DNA of 64,000 nt from Plut-88900 sp965116945. Its GTDB lineage: Bacteria > Chloroflexota > Dehalococcoidia > Plut-88900. Shown here one piece after another: positions 1 to 10,001 of this stretch (positions are counted from its first letter, which is position 1; each line of letters opens with the position of its first letter). Both the position numbers and the translations under genes were made by a program. The stretch is taken from assembly GCA_965116945.1 (NCBI GenBank), contig OZ220734.1, positions 2,666,001 to 2,730,000 of the forward strand. Direction: 5' to 3'. The notes under the pieces are model-generated. The model did not search any database and was not told the DNA's origin. It saw only the letters and a program-made list of their open reading frames with translations.

Positions 1-367
1 GCACGGCGAATATCCAGATAGTCAGCGGCAACGCAAGCTGCACAAATAGCATGCCCACCAGCAGAGGCACACCCGTGTATTCAACCTCAACCACCCGAGC
101 CACGACCAGCACGATTGCCAGTATCGAAATTGCCTGGATTACGTAGAATCCCGTCCCCAGAGCCACGTCCCCCACGCCCAACCCCACCCCACCCCGAACC
201 AACGGATTCTCAGCAGAGCCCGCTCCTTCCTGCGTATCGCCCCCACGGAACCTGATCACCGAGCCACAACGGATGCAGAAGCGCCAATCAGGCTCTACCT
301 GCTGGCCGCAAACCTCGCAATATAGTGAGGATGCATATTCCCTGTCGGGCGCGTTAGCCGGATACAT
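1..367 (-). CDS. Zinc-ribbon integral membrane protein, C-terminus beyond the window
   Basis: The frame opens at an ATG (complement of 365-367) and runs off the left edge, leaving 122 residues. Residues 17-34 hold two Cys-x2-Cys knuckles (C17, C20, C31, C34; CEVC and CIRC), a zinc-ribbon. After a polar linker come hydrophobic stretches near residues 73-92 and 98-122 that look like transmembrane helices. A short zinc-ribbon followed by several helices occurs in CPBP-type intramembrane proteases and in unrelated bacterial membrane proteins; the catalytic part would lie outside the window, so no function is assigned. It is upstream of purQ on the same strand, not downstream of it, and separated by about 50 bases. 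Confidence 0.6.
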   Translation of the reverse strand, partial: MYPANAPDREYASSLYCEVCGQQVEPDWRFCIRCGSVIRFRGGDTQEGAGSAENPLVRGGVGLGVGDVALGTGFYVIQAISILAIVLVVARVVEVEYTGVPLLVGMLFVQLALPLTIWIFAV

Positions 368-417
368 GGGAAAAGGACTCTTTGGAATTCATGCAGAAAG
401 TGTAGCGCGGGAGACCG

Positions 418-1113
418 TTACGCGCCCGCAAGTGATTCGATGACCGACTCGAATATGTACAACCCGTCCGTCCCTCCGAGGACTGGCTCGCAGCATCTTT
501 CCGGGTGCGGCATCATCCCCAGCACATTCCCCTCCCGATTGGATATTCCAGCTATACCATTCAGCGAACCGTTTGGATTCGACTCCCGCGTAACCTCTCC
601 CTCATCGCTGCAATAGCGGAACAGCACTCGACCCTCTTCCTCCAGGGTCTTTAGGGTCGACTCCTCCGCGTAGTACCGGCCCTCACCGTGGGAAATGGGC
701 ACCCGCAGGCTTTGCCCCGATTCACAATTGCGCGTAAATGCGGTGTCGGTGTTATCCACCCGCAGATTCACCCATTCGCATCGGAATTCAAGGCTGTCAT
801 TTCGTAGAAGCGCCCCGGGCAGCAGCCCCGACTCGCACAGCACCTGAAACCCGTTGCATATCCCGATGACCACCCCACCCCCTCCCGCAAAGTCCACAAC
901 GGATTCCATCACCGGCGAAAACCGCGCAATAGCCCCGCACCTCAGGTAGTCCCCATACGAAAACCCCCCAGGCAACACCACGCAATCGTAAGAAGACAGG
1001 TCCGTCTCCTTATGCCAGACATAGCTCACCTCCTGCCCCAGCACCTCATCCAACACATGGTGACAGTCCACGTCACTCCACGTCCCAGGAAACACCACTA
1101 CCCCAAACCTCAT
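418..1113 (-). CDS. purQ: Phosphoribosylformylglycinamidine synthase subunit PurQ (glutaminase)
   Basis: Class I glutamine amidotransferase subunit of FGAM synthase, step four of de novo purine synthesis; it releases ammonia from glutamine for PurL. The 231 residues contain the oxyanion segment LPGGFSYGD near 48-56, the nucleophile elbow GICNGFQ with C86, and the triad end MPHPE with H203 and E205. Length matches the small stand-alone PurQ found beside PurS/PurL, neither of which is in the window. The ATG complementary to 1111-1113 is chosen because GGAGG lies about 8 bases upstream; a TTG two codons earlier is too close to that site. Purine enzymology is family knowledge; the motifs are read directly. 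Confidence 0.95.
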   Translation of the reverse strand: MRFGVVVFPGTWSDVDCHHVLDEVLGQEVSYVWHKETDLSSYDCVVLPGGFSYGDYLRCGAIARFSPVMESVVDFAGGGGVVIGICNGFQVLCESGLLPGALLRNDSLEFRCEWVNLRVDNTDTAFTRNCESGQSLRVPISHGEGRYYAEESTLKTLEEEGRVLFRYCSDEGEVTRESNPNGSLNGIAGISNREGNVLGMMPHPERCCEPVLGGTDGLYIFESVIESLAGA

Positions 1114-1418
1114 CGCCAAATCCTCCCCCCATCCATGTCCAGAAGCTCCTTGAGCTTCACGACGGGTGGAGAGGGAGTGTCCAGTACCCTCTCCCTCGGC
1201 GAAACCTTTGCATAACCCAATCCATGGGGCTGGAGGGAGGTGCCCAGTCCCCTCTCCCTTGAGGGGAGAGGGTTAGAGCCTGTCCCGAGTCTCTCGAGGG
1301 AGTGAGGGTGAATCCGAGAACCGATCATCGTTCAAAGTCCGCAAAACCGACTAAAACAAAACCCGAGCCCCCGGTCAGCAATAACCCAGGCCCGGGCCCT
1401 TCCTTCTTCAAATCGCAT
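1114..1418. repeat. Spacer with a type-1 palindromic repeat
   Basis: About 300 bases between purQ and the YqeY gene with no credible gene; small frames here are simple translations of the repeat. Positions 1249-1312 carry a dyad of the form CCCTCTCCCTT..GGGAGAGGG followed by a GAGTGAGGGTGA-like tail, and a degenerate reverse copy lies near 1169-1195. The same unit recurs at 37811, 38998, 43798, 50451, 53609 and 55157. It resembles REP-like intergenic palindromes. Whether it acts as a terminator, an mRNA stabiliser or a non-autonomous mobile unit cannot be told from sequence. Confidence 0.7.
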
Positions 1419-1874
1419 TCAACCAGACTTCCCGGCCAACAACTCCCCTACTATCTGGTTAACCATCTTGCCGTCCGCCTTGCCCTTCACCTGGGGCATC
1501 AACTTGCCCATCACCTTGCCCCGCTCCCCGGGCCCGTTTGCCCCTACATCCTCTATAACCGATTGTGCTATTGCCCTTACTTCGTCCTCAGTGAGTTGCT
1601 GAGGCAAATATTTCGCAATTATGGACAGCTCAGCCTCTTCCTTCTCCACCAGGTCCGCCCTGTTTCCGTCTCGGAATGCCGTAATGCTCTCCTTCCGCCG
1701 CTTCGCCTCCCGAGACAGCACTTGCACCAATTCATCGTCCCCTAACGCCTTGCCCCGAGACTTCTCCTCCGACTGCACACTGGCCTTAATAAGACGTAAG
1801 GCGGAGCGCCTCAATTCATCCTTGTTGCGCACCGCCTCCAGGAGGTCTGCATCCAGCTGTTCTCGTAATGACAT
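1419..1874 (-). CDS. GatB/YqeY domain-containing protein
   Basis: The 151-residue protein opens MSLREQLDADLLEAVRNKDE and is a full-length stand-alone YqeY domain (family size about 150). The helical region contains the characteristic EAKRRKESI stretch near 55-63 and the C-terminal GKVMGKLMPQVKGKADG segment, which is the tail fold shared with the GatB subunit of the tRNA-dependent amidotransferase. Stand-alone YqeY proteins are thought to bind tRNA, but no activity is firmly established. It directly follows rpsU on the same strand with about 27 bases between them; this rpsU-yqeY pairing is common in bacteria and suggests co-transcription from the promoter at 2139-2167. Confidence 0.9.
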   Translation of the reverse strand: MSLREQLDADLLEAVRNKDELRRSALRLIKASVQSEEKSRGKALGDDELVQVLSREAKRRKESITAFRDGNRADLVEKEEAELSIIAKYLPQQLTEDEVRAIAQSVIEDVGANGPGERGKVMGKLMPQVKGKADGKMVNQIVGELLAGKSG

Positions 1875-1901
1875 TGTCCGTCTGAGCTTTTCCCTTGCCT
1901 A

Positions 1902-2087
1902 CTATCGACGGGCGTTTCGCCGCTTGCGCGCCGCCGCTGCAGCCTTCTTCTTGCGCTTGATGCTCGGCTTCTCGTAATACTCCCGACGCCTCGCCTCGGA
2001 CAGTATGCCGTTCTGCTGGACCTTCTTATTGAACCGCTTCAGCAGGCTCTCGAAGTTTTCGTCTCTCCCCAACCTTACCTCGGACAA
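1902..2087 (-). CDS. rpsU: 30S ribosomal protein S21
   Basis: Small basic ribosomal protein that joins the 30S platform near the anti-Shine-Dalgarno region and aids initiation. The 61-residue reading opens (M)SEVRLGRDENFESLLKRF and ends in a lysine/arginine-rich tail, the usual S21 layout. The start is taken as the TTG complementary to 2085-2087 because AGGGGAGG sits 8 bases upstream and because S21 proteins begin at this SEVRxG segment. A TTG ten codons earlier (2117) has no usable ribosome site. Its promoter is a perfect -35/-10 pair, fitting a highly expressed gene; the YqeY gene follows in the same transcript. Confidence 0.92.
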   Translation of the reverse strand: MSEVRLGRDENFESLLKRFNKKVQQNGILSEARRREYYEKPSIKRKKKAAAAARKRRNARR

Positions 2088-2138
2088 CTTGGCAGCCTCC
2101 CCTATTTTTGCACTCAACCTATTAACAAACGGTCTCCG

Positions 2139-2167
2139 ATTATAGGAACGGCCTTATACAGTGTCAA
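2139..2167 (-). promoter_or_regulatory. Consensus sigma70-type promoter of rpsU
   Basis: On the minus strand TTGACA (complement of 2162-2167), a 17-base spacer and TATAAT (complement of 2139-2144) match the housekeeping consensus at all twelve positions. It points at rpsU, with a leader of roughly 45 bases to the TTG start preferred here. No other good promoter is seen in the 240-base divergent spacer; the ADH on the other side lacks an obvious one. Confidence 0.85.
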
Positions 2168-2329
2168 GAAATGCGAATTTTTGCCGACCAAATGCAAGGA
2201 AATATCGGCCCTAGTATGCACCGAAGACACCTCGGCCATTTGCGTCCAGCACACGCTATAGCTTGGTATCCCCCTCCCCACCCTTATGCTACCATTACCC
2301 CTTAACATCCCACCTGACGGAGGCTGTTC

Positions 2330-3424
2330 ATGGCAACTATTGCTCAAGCCGTTATTTCCAGGGAAGCCGGTGCCCCTACCCGCGTCGAAGAAATGGTCGT
2401 TGAAGACCCCGGCCCCGGCGAAGTTCTCGTAAAAGTCCAGGCCAGCGGTGTTTGCCACACCGACCTCCACTACAAGCTCGGCAAAATCACCGACGAATTT
2501 CCCTTCCTCCTCGGCCACGAGGTCGCCGGCATCGTTGAGGCGGCTGGTGAAGGAGTGGAGTCCCCTGCCGTCGGCGATTACGTGGTAATCGCCTGGAGAG
2601 CCCCCTGCGGCAACTGCCGGTTCTGCGCCATCGGCCAGCCTCACCTCTGTTCGGCAAGCCTCAACGCCCAGCCTCGAATGACAGCGAGGAGCGATGGTAA
2701 ACAGCTCTCTCCTGCCCTGGGAATTGGTGGGTTCTGCACCCACACGGTAGTTTCCGCCAAACAGGCCGTCCCCGTCCCCCTGGAATGCCCGCCCGCCCAG
2801 GCTTGCCTCTTGGGGTGTGGTGTAACTACCGGAATCGGCGCAGCACTTTACACGGGCGGTGTCCGCCGTGGGAGTACCGTTGCTGTTTACGGTTGTGGCG
2901 GCGTCGGATGCAGCGTGATCATGGGCGCCAGGCTTGCCAACGCCAAGACCATCATCGGAGTGGATATAGCCGATAACAAACTCGCCTGGGCCAAGGATTT
3001 CGGCGCCACCCACACCATCGACGCCACAAAGGTAGACCCCGTTGAAGCCATCAAAGAAATAACCGGCGGAAACGGAGTCGACCATTCTTTCGAGGCCGTC
3101 GGCACCCCCGCCACCCTCCTCCAGGCCCTCTGGTCCCGAGACCTCGCCGGCACCTGCACCCTCATAGGCGTCCCTGACCCCACAATGGTCATGGAACTCC
3201 CGATGCTCCAGTTCTTCGGCCTTGGAGGATCACTCAGGGTGAGCTGGTACGGAGACAACCTTCCCTCTCGAGATTTCCCCATGTTTGCCAACTGGTACCT
3301 TCAGGGCAAACTGGACCTCGACAGGGCCGTAACTAAGCTGATTAAGCTCGACGAAGTCGAAGAATCCTTCGAAGAGATGGAACGCGGCGAGGTTCTCCGC
3401 TCAGTCATCCAGTTCCCGGACTAA
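2330..3424 (+). CDS. Zn-dependent alcohol dehydrogenase (MDR superfamily, class III-like)
   Basis: A 364-residue medium-chain dehydrogenase. Visible catalytic-zinc ligands are C42 and H63-E64 (VCHTDLH, GHEVAG) plus C163 in the LGCGVTTGIGAA segment; structural-zinc cysteines are C93, C96, C99 and C107 (PCGNCRFC..HLC). The Rossmann loop GCGGVG is at about 188-193, with VDIADNKL after it supporting NAD(H). The GCGVTTG segment is typical of class III and thiol-linked formaldehyde dehydrogenases, but the substrate cannot be read from sequence. It stands alone, convergent with fumC, and shares a terminator with it. Paralogues lie at 11331 and 12464. Start ATG follows GGAGGCTGTTC. Confidence 0.9.
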   Translation: MATIAQAVISREAGAPTRVEEMVVEDPGPGEVLVKVQASGVCHTDLHYKLGKITDEFPFLLGHEVAGIVEAAGEGVESPAVGDYVVIAWRAPCGNCRFCAIGQPHLCSASLNAQPRMTARSDGKQLSPALGIGGFCTHTVVSAKQAVPVPLECPPAQACLLGCGVTTGIGAALYTGGVRRGSTVAVYGCGGVGCSVIMGARLANAKTIIGVDIADNKLAWAKDFGATHTIDATKVDPVEAIKEITGGNGVDHSFEAVGTPATLLQALWSRDLAGTCTLIGVPDPTMVMELPMLQFFGLGGSLRVSWYGDNLPSRDFPMFANWYLQGKLDLDRAVTKLIKLDEVEESFEEMERGEVLRSVIQFPD

Positions 3425-3448
3425 CTCCTAGTCCCGACCCGACTCACT

Positions 3449-3477
3449 AAAGCGTCGGCGCAATGCGCCGACGCTTT
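3449..3477. terminator. Bidirectional intrinsic terminator between ADH and fumC
   Basis: A perfect 13-bp inverted repeat (3449-3461 with 3465-3477) closes on a 3-base AAT loop, with A residues before and T residues after. It lies between two convergent genes and can stop transcription from both. The same build, a long perfect stem with a 3-base loop, recurs at 10484, 38952 and 43750. Confidence 0.85.
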
Positions 3478-3492
3478 TCCTTTAACCAATAC

Positions 3493-4890
3493 CTACGCCC
3501 GTGGCTCGACCATCGTCTCCGGGTCCAGAATCCGAGACAGATCCTCCTCCGATAGTTCGGTCAGCTCCCGTGCAACCTCCCGGATGCTCCGGTCCCTCTT
3601 CGCTGCTTCCTTGGCAATCTGCGCCGAGAGGTCATAGCCAATAACAGGAGCCAGCGCCGTCCCTATCATCAGGCCCCTTTCCACGGAGTTTGGCCCCTTG
3701 TCGGTGGCCTTCAACCCCTTGATGCACTGGTTGGTGAGGTTGTCCGCTGCCGCAGCGAGAATAGAAACCGACTGCAACAAGTTATATGCTGCCACCGGCA
3801 TCATCAGGTTTATCTCGAAGTAACCGTCCTGTCCCGCTGCCGCTATCGCCGCGTCGTTACCCTTGACCTGTGCACAGACCTGTATCACCGACTCCGGGAT
3901 TACCGGGTTAACCTTCCCCGGCATGATAGAGCTCCCCGGCTGGACTTCCGGCAATGCCAGCTCCCCTATCCCCGCCCTCGGCCCCGACCCCATCCAACGT
4001 ATGTCATTCGCTATCTTCGTCATGCTGATGGCAATTGTGCGCAGAACAGCACTCGCCTCCACTGCTCCATCCAGGCTGTTCTGGGCTTGGAAATGGTGTT
4101 CGGTTTCCCTAATCTCCACCCCTCCCAACTCCGACACCCGCGCCGTCACCCTTGCAGCAAACTCCGGGTGCGTGTTCACCCCCGTCCCCACCGCCGTACC
4201 CCCCAGGGCAACCTGCGAAAGTTCCTCACGCGCGTGATTCAGACGCCTTATCCCGAGTCCAATCTGGCTTGCAAATCCCAGGAATTCCTGCCCCAGCCTC
4301 ACCGGCGTCGCATCCTGCAGGTGAGTGCGGCCCGTTTTGATGATGTCCCAAAACTCCTTGGACTTTGCCTCAAGCGCCGCCTGTGTCCTTTGCAATGCTG
4401 GAATTAGGTTAGTCTCTATCTCCGTCAGCGCTGCCAGGTGCATGGTCGTCGGGATTACATCGTTAGACGACTGCCCCTTATTGACGTGATCATTGGGGTG
4501 CACAACCCGTGACCCGATTCCCCCTCCCATAATCTCCGACGCCCGGTTCGCAATAACCTCGTTCGCATTCATATTTGTAGAGGTGCCTGAACCCGTCTGG
4601 AATACATCCAGTACAAAGTGCCCATCCAGTTTCCCATCCACTACCTCCTGCGCTGCCTGCACTATCCCATCTTTCTTGTCCGATTCCAGCAGCCCGAGTT
4701 CGCAGTTAACCTCCGCAGCGGCCAGCTTGATCAGGCCAAGGGCCCGTATGAACGAACGGGGGAACCGCAGGTCGCTGATTGGGAAATTCAGAACGGCACG
4801 CATTGTCGAAGCACCGTAGTACGCATCGGCGGGTACTTCCATAAGGCCCATGGAGTCCTTTTCAATTCGGGTGGCTCTGTCCTCGGTCAA
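3493..4890 (-). CDS. fumC: Class II fumarate hydratase (fumarase C)
   Basis: Iron-independent fumarase interconverting fumarate and L-malate in the TCA cycle. The 465-residue protein has family length and hallmarks: SSND at 141-144, TGRTHLQDA with H190, and the superfamily signature GSSIMPGKVNP at 319-329 that carries the catalytic serine loop. SGTSTNMNANEV near 101-112 is typical of fumarases rather than aspartases. The start is TTG (complement of 4888-4890) with AGGAG 8 bases upstream. It is monocistronic, with a recognisable promoter at 4926-4954 and the shared terminator downstream. Misassignment to aspartase is the only realistic alternative. Confidence 0.94.
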   Translation of the reverse strand: MTEDRATRIEKDSMGLMEVPADAYYGASTMRAVLNFPISDLRFPRSFIRALGLIKLAAAEVNCELGLLESDKKDGIVQAAQEVVDGKLDGHFVLDVFQTGSGTSTNMNANEVIANRASEIMGGGIGSRVVHPNDHVNKGQSSNDVIPTTMHLAALTEIETNLIPALQRTQAALEAKSKEFWDIIKTGRTHLQDATPVRLGQEFLGFASQIGLGIRRLNHAREELSQVALGGTAVGTGVNTHPEFAARVTARVSELGGVEIRETEHHFQAQNSLDGAVEASAVLRTIAISMTKIANDIRWMGSGPRAGIGELALPEVQPGSSIMPGKVNPVIPESVIQVCAQVKGNDAAIAAAGQDGYFEINLMMPVAAYNLLQSVSILAAAADNLTNQCIKGLKATDKGPNSVERGLMIGTALAPVIGYDLSAQIAKEAAKRDRSIREVARELTELSEEDLSRILDPETMVEPRA

Positions 4891-4925
4891 TGGAGATTCT
4901 CCTTAGATTTGCGTCTCGGTGGACA

Positions 4926-4954
4926 ACTGTAATGAGAGGATTCGAGTGCGTCAA
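4926..4954 (-). promoter_or_regulatory. Promoter of fumC
   Basis: Minus strand: TTGACG (complement of 4949-4954), 17-base spacer, TACAGT (complement of 4926-4931). Five of six and four of six consensus matches at ideal spacing, about 35 bases ahead of the TTG start of fumC. Confidence 0.6.
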
Positions 4955-5060
4955 CAGAACCCGAAATTAATTCTCTGCCTCGCGTAAATTATTCTACCGT
5001 TCCCAAGTCCCCACAACAGTACCGGGCTATTTTTGTATGGATTTTTATAACAAAAGGGAT

Positions 5061-5130
5061 TATAATTCCATCGCAAGACTAACTCGGCGGTTCACCGGGG
5101 CGCCCGCTTACCAGGCAAGCCCCGGTTTTT
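5061..5130 (+). promoter_or_regulatory. suf operon leader: -10 box and hairpin with T-run
   Basis: TATAAT at 5061-5066 is a perfect -10 box, but no good -35 is seen at 16-18 bases. Downstream, ACCGGGGC (5094-5101) pairs with GCCCCGGT (5119-5126), followed immediately by a run of T ending at 5130, about 55 bases before sufB. That is the shape of an intrinsic terminator or attenuator inside the leader. No classical IscR or SufR site was recognised. A regulatory role is inference from position only. Confidence 0.5.
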
Positions 5131-5185
5131 GATGTAAAAGGCCCGACCCTGTTCCTCCAATTCCCAGTCCGGGCGGGGCATAAAT

Positions 5186-6622
<1,437 letters not shown>

Positions 6623-6636
6623 GGGAGAACCCCCAA

Positions 6637-7392
6637 TTGCTTGAAATCAGAGACCTCCACGCTGCGGTCGGAGACGTTGAGATCCTAAAGGGTATCAACC
6701 TCACCGTTAACGCCGGCGAGTTCCACGCAATAATGGGCCCCAACGGCTCCGGCAAGAGTACCCTCGCCCGAGTCCTCTCAGGCCACCAGTCCTACTCCTG
6801 CACCCGGGGAGACATCCTCTACAAGGGCAAGTCGATCCTTGAACTCCCCCCCGAGGAGCGCGCCCGGGAAGGCATTTTCATGGCCTTCCAGTACCCCTAC
6901 GAAATCCCCGGCGTTTCCACCCAGGAATTCCTGAAGACCGCCTACAACTCCCTCAGGGAGCACAGGGGGCAGACCGAACTGGACGCCGTCGAGTTCTACC
7001 GCTTCCTGAAAGACAAACTGCAGATTGTCGAGATGGATCCCTCCTACCTCAACCGACCCCTCAACGACGGATTCTCCGGCGGCGAAAAAAAGCGCAACGA
7101 AATCCTCCAGATGGCCGTCCTCGAACCCGACCTCGCCGTCCTCGATGAGACTGACTCCGGCCTCGACATCGACGCCCTCCGGATCGTTTCCGAAGGCATA
7201 AATCGCCTGCGCAGCCCCTCAAGGTCAACCCTGCTGATTACCCACTACCAGAGAATGTTGGACTACGTCCTGCCCGACTACGTGCACGTACTGATGGACG
7301 GCCGGATAGTGGAGTCTGGCGACGGCACACTCGCCCAACACCTCGAAGAGCACGGCTACGACTGGGTCCGTGACCAGGTCGCCACGGCCTGA
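6637..7392 (+). CDS. sufC: Fe-S cluster assembly ATPase SufC
   Basis: ABC-type ATPase that drives conformational change in SufBCD; soluble and not a transporter. The 251-residue protein shows Walker A GPNGSGKST at 34-42, the SufC form of the signature loop (FSGGEKKRNEI) near 149-159, and Walker B LAVLDETDSGLD, where the DETDSGLD wording distinguishes SufC from import ATPases. The H-loop is LLITHYQRML. It starts at TTG (6637-6639), 14 bases after sufB stops, with GGGAGAAC about 9 bases upstream; no ATG is available near the conserved start MLEIRDLHA. Confidence 0.96.
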   Translation: MLEIRDLHAAVGDVEILKGINLTVNAGEFHAIMGPNGSGKSTLARVLSGHQSYSCTRGDILYKGKSILELPPEERAREGIFMAFQYPYEIPGVSTQEFLKTAYNSLREHRGQTELDAVEFYRFLKDKLQIVEMDPSYLNRPLNDGFSGGEKKRNEILQMAVLEPDLAVLDETDSGLDIDALRIVSEGINRLRSPSRSTLLITHYQRMLDYVLPDYVHVLMDGRIVESGDGTLAQHLEEHGYDWVRDQVATA

Positions 7393-7425
7393 TACCCAAA
7401 ACCATACCCGCAAAGAGCCTCCAAA

Positions 7426-8754
7426 TTGGTACAAGTCCGCAGCAGCGAGCACTCCTTCGTTAGCGAATTCGAAGCCCTTCAGGCCCGAGAGCAGGGCTCG
7501 ACCCCAGATTGGCTTCAATCCCTCAGACGGGACGCCTTCCGTGAATTCGAGTCCCTCGGCTTTCCCACAACGCGTGACGAGGACTGGAAATACACCAACG
7601 TCGCACCCCTCGCCAGGCAGCGCTTCACCCTGGCACAAGGCGGGGACTACACAGACTCATCGATTTCTTCACTCGGCGTACCCCAACTTCGGTTCGTCGG
7701 CGGAAAGTGCGTCCCCGATACTGGATCAAACCAGGACTCTACCGGCCCGTTCGAGGTAATGGCCCTGGCCCGTGCCCTGGGTGCCTCCCCCCACGCAACA
7801 AAAGTTCATCTCGCGCCCAATCCTTCTCATGTCGCCAACGGCTTTATCTCTCTGAACAGAGCGTTCCTCGAAGACGGCGGTTACGTCAGGATCCCCGCTG
7901 GCGTCGATTCATCTGACCCGATACTCCTCTCCTACCTAAATGTAGATGCTCCAACCCCCTCCATGGCACACCCACATAACCTCATCCTCGTCGAAAAGGG
8001 TGCGACAGCAACAGTGATCGAGCATTACACCGGTGACGCAGGTGTCTACCTGACCAACGCCGTGACCAATATCGTCATGGAAGAAGGGGCCATGCTCTCC
8101 TGGTACAAGATTCAGCAGGAAGGCCCCGAGGCATATCACGTCGGCACAACTAACGTCAGCCTCGGCAGAGACAGCGCCTTCACTTCCTTCACCCTCGACC
8201 TTGGCGCAAGAATCGGCCGCAACGACCTGTCCGTCACACTGGAAGGTGAAGGCGCAGAGTGCACCATGAACGGCCTCTACGTCGCCTCCGGCAGCAGCCA
8301 CATCGACAACCACACTTCCGTCGACCATACCGGATCCTTCACACCCAGCCGTCAACTCTACAAGGGTGTACTTACCGACAATGCAAGGGCCGTATTTAAC
8401 GGTAAAATCATCGCCCGACGCGGCACCCACCAGGTCGACGCCCACCAGACCAACAACAACCTCCTCCTTTCTGACCACGCCATGGTCGACACCAAGCCCC
8501 AACTCGAAATCTTCGCCGATGACCTAAAGTGCTCCCACGGGGCCACCGTCGGGCAGCTGGACGATGAGGCCATCTTCTACCTCGCCAGCCGCGGCATCGG
8601 GCCCGACCAGGCCAGGCGAATCCTCACCTTCGGCTTTGGTGAGGCTGTGCTATCCCTCGCCCCCGACACCCGCATTCGTAGCTACATGTCTTCCCTCGTG
8701 CAGGAAAAACTGTCCCTCTCCGCCAAATCCGGAGCCTCAGAGGCCAGCGCATGA
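7426..8754 (+). CDS. sufD: Fe-S cluster assembly protein SufD
   Basis: SufD pairs with SufB as the heterodimeric platform of the SUF scaffold and is needed for iron acquisition. The 442-residue protein has the N-terminal helical region with TTRDEDWKYTNVAPLARQ near 45-62, a beta-helix core, and the C-terminal hallmark LKCSHGATVGQLDDEAIFYL near 367-386, whose histidine is the proposed cluster ligand. The TTG start at 7426 follows AAAGAGCCTCC. Its 3' end overlaps sufS by four bases (ATGA), indicating coupled translation. Confidence 0.95.
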   Translation: MVQVRSSEHSFVSEFEALQAREQGSTPDWLQSLRRDAFREFESLGFPTTRDEDWKYTNVAPLARQRFTLAQGGDYTDSSISSLGVPQLRFVGGKCVPDTGSNQDSTGPFEVMALARALGASPHATKVHLAPNPSHVANGFISLNRAFLEDGGYVRIPAGVDSSDPILLSYLNVDAPTPSMAHPHNLILVEKGATATVIEHYTGDAGVYLTNAVTNIVMEEGAMLSWYKIQQEGPEAYHVGTTNVSLGRDSAFTSFTLDLGARIGRNDLSVTLEGEGAECTMNGLYVASGSSHIDNHTSVDHTGSFTPSRQLYKGVLTDNARAVFNGKIIARRGTHQVDAHQTNNNLLLSDHAMVDTKPQLEIFADDLKCSHGATVGQLDDEAIFYLASRGIGPDQARRILTFGFGEAVLSLAPDTRIRSYMSSLVQEKLSLSAKSGASEASA

Positions 8755-10001
8755 GCCCAGACATTCCCAACCCAATCGACAACACTGAGGCCCTCCGGCT
8801 CCGCAGTCAGTTCCCCGCCCTTAACCAGGAGGTCAGGGGCAAGCCTCTCGTCTATCTGGACAATGCCGCCACCAGTCAGAAACCCCAGTCCGTCATAGAC
8901 GCCATCGCTGATTACTATTCTCGGTACAACGCCAACGTCCACAGGGGTCTCCACGCCCTCAGCGAAATGGCCACCGCCGAATACGAAGGCGCCCGAGCCA
9001 AGGCCCGCAATTTCATCAACGCCTCAGACGAACGGGAAATCATATTCGTAAAAGGCACCACCGAGGGCATCAACCTCGTCGCAAGTAGCTATGGCCCCGC
9101 CAAAGTAGGCCCGGGTGACGAGGTCGTCATCTCCGAGATGGAGCACCACTCCAACATCGTCCCCTGGCAAATCCTGTGTGAGCAGACCGGCGCAGAGCTC
9201 AAAGTCGTCCCCTTCAATGAGGATGGCAAGCTCCTCATTGATGAGTACGAAGCCATGCTCAGCACTCGTACCAAGCTGGTCGCGATGGCCCACACATCCA
9301 ATGCCCTCGGAACCATCAACCCGGTCAAGACTATCGTAGAAATGGCCCACGCCCGAGACATTCCCGTCCTCATAGACGGCGCCCAGGCCGTGCCCCATGG
9401 CCCGGTCGACATGCAGGACCTGGACTGCGACTTCTTCACCTTCTCTTCCCATAAGGTCTTCGGCCCCACGGGTATGGGCGTCCTCTACGGCAAGGCGGAC
9501 ATCCTGGATGCAATGCCCCCATATCAGGGCGGCGGCGACATGATCAAGTCCGTAACCTTCGAAAAGACTATCTACAACGACCTCCCCTACAAGTTCGAGG
9601 CTGGCACCCCGAACATCGCAGGCGCCATCGGCCTGGGCGCAGCCATCGACTACATGGAATCCGTGGGCATGGCCCGAATCTTCGACTACGAGAAAAGCCT
9701 CCTTCACTATGCCCACGACGCGCTCTCATCCATCGAACGTGTCCGCATCATCGGCACTGCCCCTGAAAAGGCCAGCGTGGTCTCCTTCCTCCTCGAAGGC
9801 ATACATGCCCACGACGTAGGCACCATCCTGGACACCGAAGGCGTCGCAATCCGCACCGGCCACCACTGCGCTCAGCCCGTCATGCAGCATTTCGGCGTAC
9901 CCGCCACCGCCCGGGCTTCCCTGGCGTTTTACAATACCAGGTCGGACATCGACGCCCTGGTCAAGGGCCTGGACAAGGTGATAGAGGTCTTCAACCCATG
10001 A
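8751..10001 (+). CDS. sufS: Cysteine desulfurase SufS
   Basis: PLP enzyme converting L-cysteine to alanine with transfer of sulfane sulfur to SufU. The 416-residue protein is a group II desulfurase: YLDNAATSQKPQ near 35-46, the PLP lysine in FSSHKVFGPTG near 229, and the persulfide cysteine in RTGHHCAQP near 366, embedded in the short loop typical of SufS rather than IscS. It overlaps sufD and sufU by four bases each (ATGA junctions), so the last three genes of the operon are translationally coupled. Confidence 0.96.
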   Translation: MSPDIPNPIDNTEALRLRSQFPALNQEVRGKPLVYLDNAATSQKPQSVIDAIADYYSRYNANVHRGLHALSEMATAEYEGARAKARNFINASDEREIIFVKGTTEGINLVASSYGPAKVGPGDEVVISEMEHHSNIVPWQILCEQTGAELKVVPFNEDGKLLIDEYEAMLSTRTKLVAMAHTSNALGTINPVKTIVEMAHARDIPVLIDGAQAVPHGPVDMQDLDCDFFTFSSHKVFGPTGMGVLYGKADILDAMPPYQGGGDMIKSVTFEKTIYNDLPYKFEAGTPNIAGAIGLGAAIDYMESVGMARIFDYEKSLLHYAHDALSSIERVRIIGTAPEKASVVSFLLEGIHAHDVGTILDTEGVAIRTGHHCAQPVMQHFGVPATARASLAFYNTRSDIDALVKGLDKVIEVFNP

